Origin: Auanema rhodensis
Lineage: Eukaryota > Nematoda > Chromadorea > Rhabditida > Rhabditidae
Length of the DNA: 64,000 bases
NCBI GenBank assembly: GCA_964057225.1
Contig: OZ059900.1
Location: 16,445,638 to 16,509,637, forward strand
Direction of reading: 5' to 3'
Under the pieces are notes generated by a model. It was given only the letters and a program-made list of their open reading frames with translations. It was not told where the DNA came from and made no database searches. The number at the start of each line of letters is the position of its first letter. Position 1 is the stretch's first letter. Below, one piece after another: positions 51,990 to 64,000 of the stretch. A program made the position numbers and the translations under genes.

Positions 51990-53701
51990 TCGATTTAATC
52001 AATATTAGCCATAAGGGGCGTGCCCTCAGAATATGCTAATTTCCTTAATTTTCTAACCCCTGTTTTTTTTGTCGTGAAAGTGGAACTAGACGTTGTACAA
52101 ACAATTTTGAGCTAGGTTTCATTGACATTGCATGAGTTTGAACACATGAAATCGTAAGTCAAAACCTTGTTTACAGCGAAATTTCCAAAAACTGGTTTTC
52201 CAGCATAATAAAATATTTCTCATGGGAAATACTGTGTTTTTGTATTTTTCTAGTGTTCAGCATGTAAAATGCTTCATTTTAGTATGTAACACGCTGAAAT
52301 TCGTTGCATTTGACGACTCATATGAACAAAAATCGATTTAATCAATATTAGCCATAAGGGGCGTGCCCTCAGAATATGCTAATTTCCTTAATTTTCTAAC
52401 CCCTGTTTTTTTGTCGTGAAAGTGGAACTAGACGTTGTACGAACAATTTTGAGCTAAGTTTCATTGACATTGCATGAGTTTGAACACATGAAATCGTAAG
52501 TCAAAACCTTGTTTACAGCGAAATTTCCAAAAACTGGTTTTCCAGCATAATAAAATATTTCTCATGGGAAATACTGTGTTTTTGTATTTTTCTAGTGTTC
52601 AGCATGTAAAATGCTTCATTTTAGTATGTAACACGCTGAAATTCGTTGCATTTGACGACTCATATGAACAAAAATCGATTTAATCAATATTAGCCATAAG
52701 GGGCGTGCCCTCAGAATATGCTAATTTCCTTAATTTTCTAACCCCTGTTTTTTTTGTCGTGAAAGTGGAACTAGACGTTGTACAAACAATTTTGAGCTAG
52801 GTTTCATTGACATTGCATGAGTTTGAACACATGAAATCGTAAGTCAAAACCTTGTTTACAGCGAAATTTCCAAAACCTGGTTTTCCAGCATAATAAAATA
52901 TTTCTCATGGGAAATACTGTGTTTTTGTATTTTTCTAGTGTTCAGCATGTAAAATGCTTCATTTTAGTATGTAACACGCAGAAATTCGTTGCATTTGACG
53001 ACTCATATGAACAAAAATCGATTTAATCAATATTAGCCATAAGGGGCGTGCCCTCAGAATATGCTAATTTCCTTAATTTTCTAACCCCTGTTTTTTTGTC
53101 GTGAAAGTGGAACTAGACGTTGTACAAACAATTTTGAGCTAGGTTTCATTGACATTGCATGAGTTTGAACACATGAAATCGTAAGTCAAAACCTTGTTTA
53201 CAGCGAAATTTCCAAAAACTGGTTTTCCAGCATAATAAAATATTTCTCATGGGAAATACTGTGTTTTTGTATTTTTCTAGTGTTCAGCATGTAAAATGCT
53301 TCATTTTAGTATGTAACACGCTGAAATTCGTTGCATTTGACGACTCATATGAACAAAAATCGATTTAATCAATATTAGCCATAAGGGGCATGCCCTCAGA
53401 ATATGCTAATTTCCTTAATTTTCTAACCCCTGTTTTTTTGTCGTGAAAGTGGAACTAGACGTTGTACGAACAATTTTGAGCTAGGTTTCATTGACATTGC
53501 ATGAGTTTGAACACATGAAATCGTAAGTCAAAACCTTGTTTACAGCGAAATTTCCAAAAACTGGTTTTCCAGCATAATAAAATATTTCTCATGGGAAATA
53601 CTGTGTTTTTGTATTTTTCTAGTGTTCAGCATGTAAAATGCTTCATTTTAGTATGTAACACACTGAAATTCGTTGCATTTGACGACTCATATGAACAAAA
53701 A

Positions 53702-56700
53702 TCGATTTAATCAATATTAGCCATAAGGGGCGTGCCCTCAGAATATGCTAATTTCCTTAATTTTCTAACCCCTGTTTTTTTGTCGTGAAAGTGGAACTAG
53801 ACGTTGTACGAACAATTTTGAGCTAAGTTTCATTGACATTGCATGAGTTTGAACACATGAAATCGTAAGTCAAAACCTTGTTTACAGCGAAATTTCCAAA
53901 AACTGGTTTTCCAGCATAATAAAATATTTCTCATGGGAAATACTGTGTTTTTGTTTTTTTCTAGTGTTCAGCATGTAAAATGCTTCATTTTAGTATGTAA
54001 CACGCTGAAATTCGTTGCATTTGACGACTCATATGAACAAAAATCGATTTAATCAATATTAGCCATAAGGGGCGTGCCCTCAGAATATGCTAATTTCCTT
54101 AATTTTCTAACCCCTGTTTTTTGTCGTGAAAGTGGAACTAGACGTTGTACGAACAATTTTGAGCTAGGTTTCATTGACATTGCATGAGTTTGAACACATG
54201 AAATCGTAAGTCAAAACCTTGTTTACAGCGAAATTTCCAAAAACTGGTTTTCCAGCATAATAAAATATTTCTCATGGGAAATACTGTGTTTTTGTATTCT
54301 TCTAGTGTTCAGCATGTAAAATGCTTCATTTTAGTATGTAACACGCTGAAATTCGTTGCATTTGACGACTCATATGAACAAAAATCGATTTAATCAATAT
54401 TAGCCATAAGGGGCGTGCCCTCAGAATATGCTAATTTCCTTAATTTTCTAACCCCTGTTTTTTTGTCGTGAAAGTGGAACTAGACGTTGTACGAACAATT
54501 TTGAGCTAGGTTTCATTGACATTGCATGAGTTTGAACACATGAAATCGTAAGTCAAAACCTTGTTTACAGCGAAATTTCCAAAAACTGGTTTTCCAGCAT
54601 AATAAAATATTTCTCATGGGAAATACTGTGTTTTTGTATTCTTCTAGTGTTCAGCATGTAAAATGCTTCATTTTAGTATGTAACACGCTGAAATTCGTTG
54701 CATTTGACGACTCATATGAACAAAAATCGATTTAATCAATATTAGCCATAAGGGGCGTGCCCTCAGAATATGCTAATTTCCTTAATTTTCTAACCCCTGT
54801 TTTTTGTCGTGAAAGTGGAACTAGACGTTGTACGAACAATTTTGAGCTAGGTTTCATTGACATTGCATGAGTTTGAACACATGAAATCGTAAGTCAAAAC
54901 CTTGTTTACAGCGAAATTTCCAAAAACTGGTTTTCCAGCATAATAAAATATTTCTCATGGGAAATACTGTGTTTTTGTTTTTTTCTAGTGTTCAGCATGT
55001 AAAGTGCTTCATTTTAGTATGTAACACGCTGAAATTCGTTGCATTTGACGACTCATATGAACAAAAATCGATTTAATCAATATTAGCCATAAGGGGCGTG
55101 CCCTCAGAATATGCTAATTTCCTTAATTTTCTAACCCCTGTTTTTTTGTCGTGAAAGTGGAACTAGACGTTGTACGAACAATTTTCAGCTAGGTTTCATT
55201 GACATTGCATGAGTTTGAACACATGAAATCGTAAGTCAAAACCTTGTTTACAGCGAAATTTCCAAAAACTGGTTTTCCAGCATAATAAAATATTTCTCAT
55301 GGGAAATACTGTGTTTTTGTATTTTTCTAGTGTTCAGCATGTAAAATGCTTCATTTTAGTATGTAACACGCTGAAATTCGTTGCATTTGACGACTCATAT
55401 GAACAAAAATCGATTTAATCAATATTAGCCATAAGGGGCGTGCCCTCAGAATATGCTAATTTCCTTAAATTTCTAACCCCTGTTTTTTGTCGTGAAAGTG
55501 GAACTAGACGTTGTACGAACAATTTTGAGCTAGGTTTCATTGACATTGCATGAGTTTGAACACATGAAATCGTAAGTCAAAACCTTGTTTACAGCGAAAT
55601 TTCCAAAAACTGGTTTTCCAGCATAATAAAATATTTCTCATGGGAAATACTGTGTTTTTGTATTCTTCTAGTGTTCAGCATGTAAAATGCTTCATTTTAG
55701 TATGTAACACGCTGAAATTCGTTGCATTTGACGACTCATATGAACAAAAATCGATTTAATCAATATTAGCCATAAGGGGCGTGCCCTCAGAATATGCTAA
55801 TTTCCTTAATTTTCTAACCCCTGTTTTTTTGTCGTGAAAGTGGAACTAGACGTTGTACGAACATTTTTGAGCTAGGTTTCATTGACATTGCATGAGTTTG
55901 AACACATGAAATCGTAAGTCAAAACCTTGTTTACAGCGAAATTTCCAAAAACTGGTTTTCCAGCATAATAAAATATTTCTCATGGGAAATACTGTGTTTT
56001 TGTATTTTTCTAGTGTTCAGCATGTAAAATACTTCATTTTAGTATGTAACACGCTGAAATTCGTTGCATTTGACGACTCATATGAACAAAAATCGATTTA
56101 ATCAATATTAGCCATAAGGGGCGTGCCCTCAGAATATGCTAATTTCCTTAATTTTCTAACCCTTGTTTTTTTGTCGTGAAAGTGGAACTAGACGTTGTAC
56201 GAACAATTTTGAGCTAGGTTTCATTGACATTGCATGAGTTTGAACACATGAAATCGTAAGTCAAAACCTTGTTTACAGCGAAATTTCCAAAAACTGGTTT
56301 TCCAGCATAATAAAACATTTCTCATGGGAAATACTGTGTTTTTGTATTTTTCTAGTGTTCAGCATGTAAAATGCTTCATTTTAGTATGTAACACGCTGAA
56401 ATTCGTTGCATTTGACGAATCATATGAACAAAAATCGATTTAATCAATATTAGCCATAAGGGGCGTGCCCTCAGAATATGCTAATTTCCTTAATTTTCAA
56501 ACCCCTGTTTTTTTGTCGTGAAAGTGGAACTAGACGTTGTACGAACAATTTTGAGCTAGGTTTCATTGACATTGCATGAGTTTGAACACATGAAATCGTA
56601 AGTCAAAACCTTGTTTACAGCGAAATTTCCAAAAACTGGTTTTCCAGCATAATAAAATATTTCTCATGGGAAATACTGTGTTTTTGTATTTTTCTAGTGT

Positions 56701-57459
56701 TCAGCATGTAAAATGGTTCATTTTAGTATGTAACACGCTGAAATTCGTTGCATTTGACGACTCATATGAACAAAAATCGATTTAATCAATATTAGCCATA
56801 AGGGGCGTGCCCTCAGAATATGCTAATTTCCTTAAATTTCTAACCCCTGTTTTTTGTCGTGAAAGTGGAACTAGACGTTGTACGAACAATTTTGAGCTAG
56901 GTTTCATTGACATTGCATGAGTTTGAACACATGAAATCGTAAGTCAAAACCTTGTTTACAGCGAAATTTCCAAAAACTGGTTTTCCAGCATAATAAAATA
57001 TTTCTCATGGGAAATACTGTGTTTTTGTATTCTTCTAGTGTTCAGCATGTAAAATGCTTCATTTTAGTATGTAACACGCTGAAATTCGTTGCATTTGACG
57101 ACTCATATGAACAAAAATCGATTTAATCAATATTAGCCATAAGGGGCGTGCCCTCAGAATATGCTAATTTCCTTAATTTTCTAACCCCTGTTTTTTTGTC
57201 GTGAAAGTGGAACTAGACGTTGTACGAACATTTTTGAGCTAGGTTTCATTGACATTGCATGAGTTTGAACACATGAAATCGTAAGTCAAAACCTTGTTTA
57301 CAGCGAAATTTCCAAAAACTGGTTTTCCAGCATAATAAAATATTTCTCATGGGAAATACTGTGTTTTTGTATTTTTCTAGTGTTCAGCATGTAAAATACT
57401 TCATTTTAGTATGTAACACGCTGAAATTCGTTGCATTTGACGACTCATATGAACCAAAA
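53702..57459. repeat. Zone VI: six-T / T257C monomers, M158-M168
   Basis: Four copies have a 6-T run (M159, M161, M163, M167), three of them with T257C, the same class as M22-M24 in zone I. M164 and M168 carry A114T+G281A like M37, which follows the zone I T257C block. This zone therefore resembles the 11.3-12.7 kb part of zone I. No gene or insert is present. Confidence 0.85.
55410..57459. repeat. 4-monomer-period duplication M163-M164 / M167-M168
   Basis: M163 and M167 share a T-to-A change at the TTAATTTT tract (position 60 region), a 6-T run and T257C; M164 and M168 share A114T+G281A. The period is 1367 bp. M168 adds A338C. M165 (with a private C-to-A in the GACTC motif) and M166 lie between. 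Confidence 0.85.
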
Positions 57460-57801
57460 TCGATTTAATCAATATTAGCCATAAGGGGCGTGCCCTCAGA
57501 ATATTCTAATTTCCTTAATTTTCTAACCCTTGTTTTTTTGTCGTGAAAGTGGAACTAGACGTTGTACGAACAATTTTGAGCTAGGTTTCATTGACATTGC
57601 ATGAGTTTGAACACATGAAATCGTAAGTCAAAACCTTGTTTACAGCGAAATTTCCAAAAACTGGTTTTCCAGCATAATAAAATATTTTTCATGAGAAATA
57701 CTGTGTTTTTGTATTTTTCTAGTGTTCAGCATGTAAAATGGTTCATTTTAGTATGTAACACGCTAAAATTCGTTGCATTTGACGACTCATATGAACAAAA
57801 A
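57460..57801. repeat. M169, distant exact-class copy of M129/M135
   Basis: M169 has the full set G46T, C71T, C229T, G235A, C282G and G306A seen otherwise only in M129 (43776) and M135 (45828), and like them it follows a monomer ending in A338C. It lies 11.6 kb from M135 with zones V and VI between, and the consensus M170 follows as M130/M136 do. Confidence 0.88.
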
Positions 57802-59853
57802 TCGATTTAATCAATATTAGCCATAAGGGGCGTGCCCTCAGAATATGCTAATTTCCTTAATTTTCTAACCCCTGTTTTTTTGTCGTGAAAGTGGAACTAG
57901 ACGTTGTACGAACAATTTTGAGCTAGGTTTCATTGACATTGCATGAGTTTGAACACATGAAATCGTAAGTCAAAACCTTGTTTACAGCGAAATTTCCAAA
58001 AACTGGTTTTCCAGCATAATAAAATATTTCTCATGGGAAATACTGTGTTTTTGTATTTTTCTAGTGTTCAGCATGTAAAATGCTTCATTTTAGTATGTAA
58101 CACGCTGAAATTCGTTGCATTTGACGACTCATATGAACAAAAATCGATTTAATCAATATTAGCCATAAGGGGCGTGCCCTCAGAATATGCTAATTTCCTT
58201 AATTTTCTAACCCTTGTTTTTTTGTCGTGAAAGTGGAACTAGACGTTGTACGAACAATTTTGAGCTAGGTTTCATTGACATTGCATGAGTTTGAACACAT
58301 GAAATCGTAAGTCAAAACCTTGTTTACAGCGAAATTTCCAAAAACTGGTTTTCCAGCATAATAAAATATTTCTCATGGGAAATACTGTGTTTTTGTATTT
58401 TTCTAGTGTTCAGCATGTAAAATGCTTCATTTTAGTATGTAACACGCTGAAATTCGTTGCATTTGACGACTCATATGAACAAAAATCGATTTAATCAATA
58501 TTAGCCATAAGGGGCGTGCCCTCAGAATATGCTAATTTCCTTAATTTTCTAACCCCTGTTTTTTTGTCGTGAAAGTGGAACTAGACGTTGTACGAACAAA
58601 TTTGAGCTAGGTTTCATTGACATTGCATGAGTTTGAACACATGAAATCGTAAGTCAAAACCTTGTTTACAGCGAAATTTCCAAAAACTGGTTTTCCAGCA
58701 TAATAAAATATTTCTCATGGGAAATACTGTGTTTTTGTATTTTTCTAGTGTTTAGCATGTAAAATGCTTCATTTTAGTATGTAACACGCTGAAATTCGTT
58801 GCATTTGACGACTCATATGAACAAAAATCGATTTAATCAATATTAGCCATAAGGGGCGTGCCCTCAGAATATGCTAATTTCCTTAATTTTCTAACCCCTG
58901 TTTTTTTGTCGTGAAAGTGGAACTAGACGTTGTACGAACAATTTTGAGCTAGGTTTCATTGACATTGCATGAGTTTGAACACATGAAATCGTAAGTCAAA
59001 ACCTTGTTTACAGCGAAATTTCCAAAAACTGGTTTTCCAGCATAATAAAATATTTCTCATGGGAAATACTGTGTTTTTGTTTTTTTCTAGTGTTCAGCAT
59101 GTGAAATGCTTCATTTTAGTATGTAACACGCTGAAATTCGTTGCATTTGACGACTCATATGAACAAAAATCGATTTAATCAATATTAGCCATAAGGGGCG
59201 TGCCCTCAGAATATGCTAATTTCCTTAATTTTCTAACCCCTGTTTTTTTGTCGTGAAAGTGGAACTAGACGTTGTACGAACAATTTTGAGCTAGGTTTCA
59301 TTGACATTGCATGAGTTTGAACACATGAAATCGTAAGTCAAAACCTTGTTTACAGCGAAATTTCCAAAAACTGGTTTTCCAGCATAATAAAATATTTCTC
59401 ATGGGAAATACTGTGTTTTTGTATTTTTCTAGTGTTCAGCATGTAAAATGCTTCATTTTAGTATGTAACACGCTGAAATTCGTTGCATTTGACGACTCAT
59501 ATGAACCAAAATCGATTTAATCAATATTAGCCATAAGGGGCGTGCCCTCAGAATATGCTAATTTCCTTAATTTTCTAACCCTTGTTTTTTTGTCGTGAAA
59601 GTGGAACTAGACGTTGTACGAACAATTTTGAGCTAGGTTTCATTGACATTGCATGAGTTTGAACACATGAAATCGTAAGTCAAAACCTTGTTTACAGCGA
59701 AATTTCCAAAAACTGGGTTTCCAGCATAATAAAATATTTCTCATGGGAAATACTGTGTTTTTGTATTTTTCTAGTGTTCAGCATGTAAAATGCTTCATTT
59801 TAGTATGTAACACGCTGAAATTCGTTGCATTTGACGACTCATATGAACAAAAA
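57802..59853. repeat. Zone VII start: near-consensus monomers M170-M175
   Basis: These copies have few changes: C71T (M171, M175), T115A with a C-to-T at 268 (M172), A254T with A276G (M173), A338C (M174) and T206G (M175). The M174-M175 pair resembles M25-M26 of zone I. No gene or insert is present. Confidence 0.85.
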
Positions 59854-61564
59854 TCGATTTAATCAATATTAGCCATAAGGGGCGTGCCCTCAGAATATGC
59901 TAATTTCCTTAATTTTCTAACCCCTGTTTTTTTGTCGTGAAAGTGGAACTAGACGTTGTACAAACAATTTTGAGCTAGGTTTCATTGACATTGCATGAGT
60001 TTGAACACATGAAATCGTAAGTCAAAACCTTGTTTACAGCGAAATTTCCAAAAACTGGTTTTCCAGCATAATAAAATATTTCTCATGGGAAATACTGTGT
60101 TTTTGTATTTTTCTAGTGTTCAGCATGTAAAATGCTTCATTTTAGTATGTAACACGCTGAAATTCGTTGCATTTGACGACTCATATGAACAAAAATCGAT
60201 TTAATCAATATTAGCCATAAGGGGCGTGCCCTCAGAATATGCTAATTTCCTTAATTTTCTAACCCCTGTTTTTTTGTCGTGAAAGTGGAACTAGACGTTG
60301 TACAAACAATTTTGAGCTAGGTTTCATTGACATTGCATGAGTTTGAACACATGAAATCGTAAGTCAAAACCTTGTTTACAGCGAAATTTCCAAAAACTGG
60401 TTTTCCAGCATAATAAAATATTTCTCATGGGAAATACTGTGTTTTTGTATTTTTCTAGTGTTCAGCATGTAAAATGTTTCATTTTAGTATGTAACACGCT
60501 GAAATTCGTTGCATTTGACGACTCATATGAACAAAAATCGATTTAATCAATATTAGCCATAAGGGGCGTGCCCTCAGAATATGCTAATTTCCTTAATTTT
60601 CTAACCCCTGTTTTTTTGTCGTGAAAGTGGAACTAGACGTTGTACGAACAATTTTGAGCTAGGTTTCATTGACATTGCATGAGTTTGAACACATGAAATC
60701 GTAAGTCAAAACCTTGTTTACAGCGAAATTTCCAAAAACTGGTTTTCCAGCATAATAAAATATTTCTCATGGGAAATACTGTGTTTTTGTATTTTTCTAG
60801 TGTTCAGCATGTAAAATGCTTCATTTTAGTATGTAACACGCTGAAATTCGTTGCATTTGACGACTCATATGAACAAAAATCGATTTAATCAATATTAGCC
60901 ATAAGGGGCGTGCCCTCAGAATATGCTAATTTCCTTAATTTTCTAACCCCTGTTTTTTTGTCGTGAAAGTGGAACTAGACGTTGTACGATCAATTTTGAG
61001 CTAGGTTTCATTGACATTGCATGAGTTTGAACACATGAAATCGTAAGTCAAAACCTTGTTTACAGCGAAATTTCCAAAAACTGGTTTTCCAGCATAATAA
61101 AATATTTCTCATGGGAAATACTGTGTTTTTGTATTTTTCTAGTGTTCAGCATGTAAAATGCTTCATTTTAGTATGTAACACGCTGAAATTCGTTGCATTT
61201 GACGACTCATATGAACAAAAATCGATTTAATCAATATTAGCCATAAGGGGCGTGCCCTCAGAATATGCTAATTTCCTTAATTTTCTAACCCCTGTTTTTT
61301 TTGTCGTGAAAGTGGAACTAGACGTTGTACAAACAATTTTGAGCTAGGTTTCATTGACATTGCATGAGTTTGAACACATGAAATCGTAAGTCAAAACCTT
61401 GTTTACAGCGAAATTTCCAAAAACTGGTTTTCCAGCATAATAAAATATTTCTCATGGGAAATACTGTGTTTTTGTATTTTTCTAGTGTTCAGCATGTAAA
61501 ATGCTTCATTTTAGTATGTAACACGCTGAAATTCGTTGCATTTGACGACTCATATGAACAAAAA
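59854..61564. repeat. 5-monomer duplication, left copy (M176-M180)
   Basis: Marker order is G109A; G109A+C282T; consensus; A111T; 8-T+G109A. The 1711-bp unit is followed directly by an identical-looking copy, M181-M185. Confidence 0.92.
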
Positions 61565-63960
61565 TCGATTTAATCAATATTAGCCATAAGGGGCGTGCCC
61601 TCAGAATATGCTAATTTCCTTAATTTTCTAACCCCTGTTTTTTTGTCGTGAAAGTGGAACTAGACGTTGTACAAACAATTTTGAGCTAGGTTTCATTGAC
61701 ATTGCATGAGTTTGAACACATGAAATCGTAAGTCAAAACCTTGTTTACAGCGAAATTTCCAAAAACTGGTTTTCCAGCATAATAAAATATTTCTCATGGG
61801 AAATACTGTGTTTTTGTATTTTTCTAGTGTTCAGCATGTAAAATGCTTCATTTTAGTATGTAACACGCTGAAATTCGTTGCATTTGACGACTCATATGAA
61901 CAAAAATCGATTTAATCAATATTAGCCATAAGGGGCGTGCCCTCAGAATATGCTAATTTCCTTAATTTTCTAACCCCTGTTTTTTTGTCGTGAAAGTGGA
62001 ACTAGACGTTGTACAAACAATTTTGAGCTAGGTTTCATTGACATTGCATGAGTTTGAACACATGAAATCGTAAGTCAAAACCTTGTTTACAGCGAAATTT
62101 CCAAAAACTGGTTTTCCAGCATAATAAAATATTTCTCATGGGAAATACTGTGTTTTTGTATTTTTCTAGTGTTCAGCATGTAAAATGTTTCATTTTAGTA
62201 TGTAACACGCTGAAATTCGTTGCATTTGACGACTCATATGAACAAAAATCGATTTAATCAATATTAGCCATAAGGGGCGTGCCCTCAGAATATGCTAATT
62301 TCCTTAATTTTCTAACCCCTGTTTTTTTGTCGTGAAAGTGGAACTAGACGTTGTACGAACAATTTTGAGCTAGGTTTCATTGACATTGCATGAGTTTGAA
62401 CACATGAAATCGTAAGTCAAAACCTTGTTTACAGCGAAATTTCCAAAAACTGGTTTTCCAGCATAATAAAATATTTCTCATGGGAAATACTGTGTTTTTG
62501 TATTTTTCTAGTGTTCAGCATGTAAAATGCTTCATTTTAGTATGTAACACGCTGAAATTCGTTGCATTTGACGACTCATATGAACAAAAATCGATTTAAT
62601 CAATATTAGCCATAAGGGGCGTGCCCTCAGAATATGCTAATTTCCTTAATTTTCTAACCCCTGTTTTTTTGTCGTGAAAGTGGAACTAGACGTTGTACGA
62701 TCAATTTTGAGCTAGGTTTCATTGACATTGCATGAGTTTGAACACATGAAATCGTAAGTCAAAACCTTGTTTACAGCGAAATTTCCAAAAACTGGTTTTC
62801 CAGCATAATAAAATATTTCTCATGGGAAATACTGTGTTTTTGTATTTTTCTAGTGTTCAGCATGTAAAATGCTTCATTTTAGTATGTAACACGCTGAAAT
62901 TCGTTGCATTTGACGACTCATATGAACAAAAATCGATTTAATCAATATTAGCCATAAGGGGCGTGCCCTCAGAATATGCTAATTTCCTTAATTTTCTAAC
63001 CCCTGTTTTTTTTGTCGTGAAAGTGGAACTAGACGTTGTACAAACAATTTTGAGCTAGGTTTCATTGACATTGCATGAGTTTGAACACATGAAATCGTAA
63101 GTCAAAACCTTGTTTACAGCGAAATTTCCAAAAACTGGTTTTCCAGCATAATAAAATATTTCTCATGGGAAATACTGTGTTTTTGTATTTTTCTAGTGTT
63201 CAGCATGTAAAATGCTTCATTTTAGTATGTAACACGCTGAAATTCGTTGCATTTGACGACTCATATGAACAAAAATCGATTTAATCAATATTAGCCATAA
63301 GGGGCGTGCCCTCAGAATATGCTAATTTCCTTAATTTTCTAACCCCTGTTTTTTTGTCGTGAAAGTGGAACTAGACGTTGTACGAACAATTTTGAGCTAA
63401 GTTTCATTGACATTGCATGAGTTTGAACACATGAAATCGTAAGTCAAAACCTTGTTTACAGCGAAATTTCCAAAAACTGGTTTTCCAGCATAATAAAATA
63501 TTTCTCATGGGAAATACTGTGTTTTTGTTTTTTTCTAGTGTTCAGCATGTAAAATGCTTCATTTTAGTATGTAACACGCAGAAATTCGTTGCATTTGACG
63601 ACTCATATGAACAAAAATCGATTTAATCAATATTAGCCATAAGGGGCGTGCCCTCAGAATATGCTAATTTCCTTAATTTTCTAACCCCTGTTTTTTTTGT
63701 CGTGAAAGTGGAACTAGACGTTGTACAAACAATTTTGAGCTAGGTTTCATTGACATTGCATGAGTTTGAACACATGAAATCGTAAGTCAAAACCTTGTTT
63801 ACAGCGAAATTTCCAAAAACTGGTTTTCCAGCATAATAAAATATTTCTCATGGGAAATACTGTGTTTTTGTATTTTTCTAGTGTTCAGCATGTAAAATGC
63901 TTCATTTTAGTATGTAACACGCTGAAATTCGTTGCATTTGACGACTCATATGAACAAAAA
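61565..63960. repeat. M181-M187: second 5-monomer copy and 7-monomer match to M142-M148
   Basis: M181-M185 (61565-63275) repeat M176-M180. With M186 (G125A+A254T+T305A) and M187 (8-T+G109A), the run M181-M187 equals M142-M148 in content and in length (2396 bp). The same 5-monomer series therefore exists three times: once at 48.2 kb and twice here. Confidence 0.92.
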
Positions 63961-64000
63961 TCGATTTAATCAATATTAGCCATAAGGGGCGTGCCCTCAG
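63961..64000. repeat. Partial monomer M188 (first 40 bp)
   Basis: The window stops 40 bp into the next monomer with consensus sequence, so the array continues past the right edge. The left edge at base 1 coincides with the chosen monomer start and likewise need not be the array end. Confidence 0.98.

Larger units (their letters stand above)
47538..53701. repeat. Zone V: eight-T monomers, M140-M157
   Basis: Eight of these 18 copies carry 8 rather than 7 T at positions 74-80 (M140, M146, M148, M149, M151, M152, M153, M155), always with G109A. They alternate with a G125A+A254T+T305A class (M147, M150) and simpler copies. M157 has a private G31A and a CpG loss at 303. No gene or insert is present. 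Confidence 0.88.
1..64000. repeat. 342-bp satellite DNA array, 187 head-to-tail monomers
   Basis: The TCGATTTAAT motif recurs every 342 bp from base 1 to base 63961, giving 187 complete monomers plus a 40-bp remainder. All copies face the same way and no base lies outside the repeat. Net length is 6 bp more than 187 x 342, fully explained by seven 1-bp deletions (M22, M34, M73, M159, M161, M163, M167) and thirteen 1-bp insertions (M72 plus twelve 8-T copies). Most copies carry 0-5 substitutions. Consensus composition by hand count is 105 A, 57 C, 59 G, 121 T. Long homogeneous arrays of this kind form centromeric, pericentromeric or subtelomeric heterochromatin in eukaryotes; which of these applies here is inference. 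Neither array edge is in the window. Confidence 0.99.

Noticed and set aside
1-64000. CRISPR array
   Set aside because: Regular spacing was considered, but the entire 342-bp unit is conserved with no unique spacers, and the unit is far too long.
1-64000. Human-type alpha satellite, because 342 is twice 171
   Set aside because: The length coincides, but I see no sequence resemblance to alpha satellite and no CENP-B box.
1-64000. A single uniform higher-order repeat across the window
   Set aside because: Marker order repeats with periods of 2, 3, 4, 5, 6 and 12 monomers and with offsets of 18 and 39, each only locally; no one period spans the array.

Overview
The whole 64 kb is one uninterrupted satellite DNA array from a eukaryote. 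A monomer of 342 bp (about 34% G+C by hand count) repeats head to tail 187 times, all in the same orientation, followed by 40 bp of a 188th copy that runs off the window end. Monomers are numbered M1-M187 here, starting at the TCGATTTAAT motif; lower-case positions such as 'position 109' count within the monomer. By reading alone, most copies differ from the consensus at 0-5 of 342 positions and about 18 copies match it exactly. Indels are single bases: seven copies are 341 bp and thirteen are 343 bp. I found no gene, RNA gene, transposon, inversion or foreign insert. The only open frames of note are eight identical-type 69-codon frames created when a point change removes an in-frame stop in the satellite; I do not regard them as genes.

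An array this long and homogeneous is typical of centromeric, pericentromeric or other constitutive heterochromatin in plants or animals. The species cannot be fixed from the sequence. CpG is not depleted (10 per monomer against about 9.8 expected), and the CAAAA pentamer often noted in plant satellites occurs three times per monomer; both are weak hints. There is no good CENP-B box.

Structure inside the monomer: the 342 bp looks like an old head-to-tail dimer of two diverged ~171 bp subunits (161 + 181 bp), and it carries at least seven short dyads, including a nested, potentially cruciform block at monomer positions 15-51.

Layout: M1-M41 (1-14020) is near-consensus with an almost perfect 12-monomer (4103 bp) tandem duplication. 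M42-M88 (14021-30095) is a divergent zone marked by C108G, G109A, G235A and A159G with 2- and 5-monomer duplications. M89-M124 (30096-42407) contains a 9-monomer block copied 18 monomers apart. M125-M139 (42408-47537) holds a perfect 6-monomer duplication plus a truncated third copy. M140-M157 (47538-53701) is marked by an 8-T run. M158-M168 (53702-57459) is marked by a 6-T run and T257C. M169-M187 (57460-64000) contains a 5-monomer duplication and a 7-monomer copy of sequence 13.3 kb upstream. There is thus no single fixed higher-order repeat; the array is a patchwork of recent duplications of different lengths, as expected from unequal exchange and conversion.
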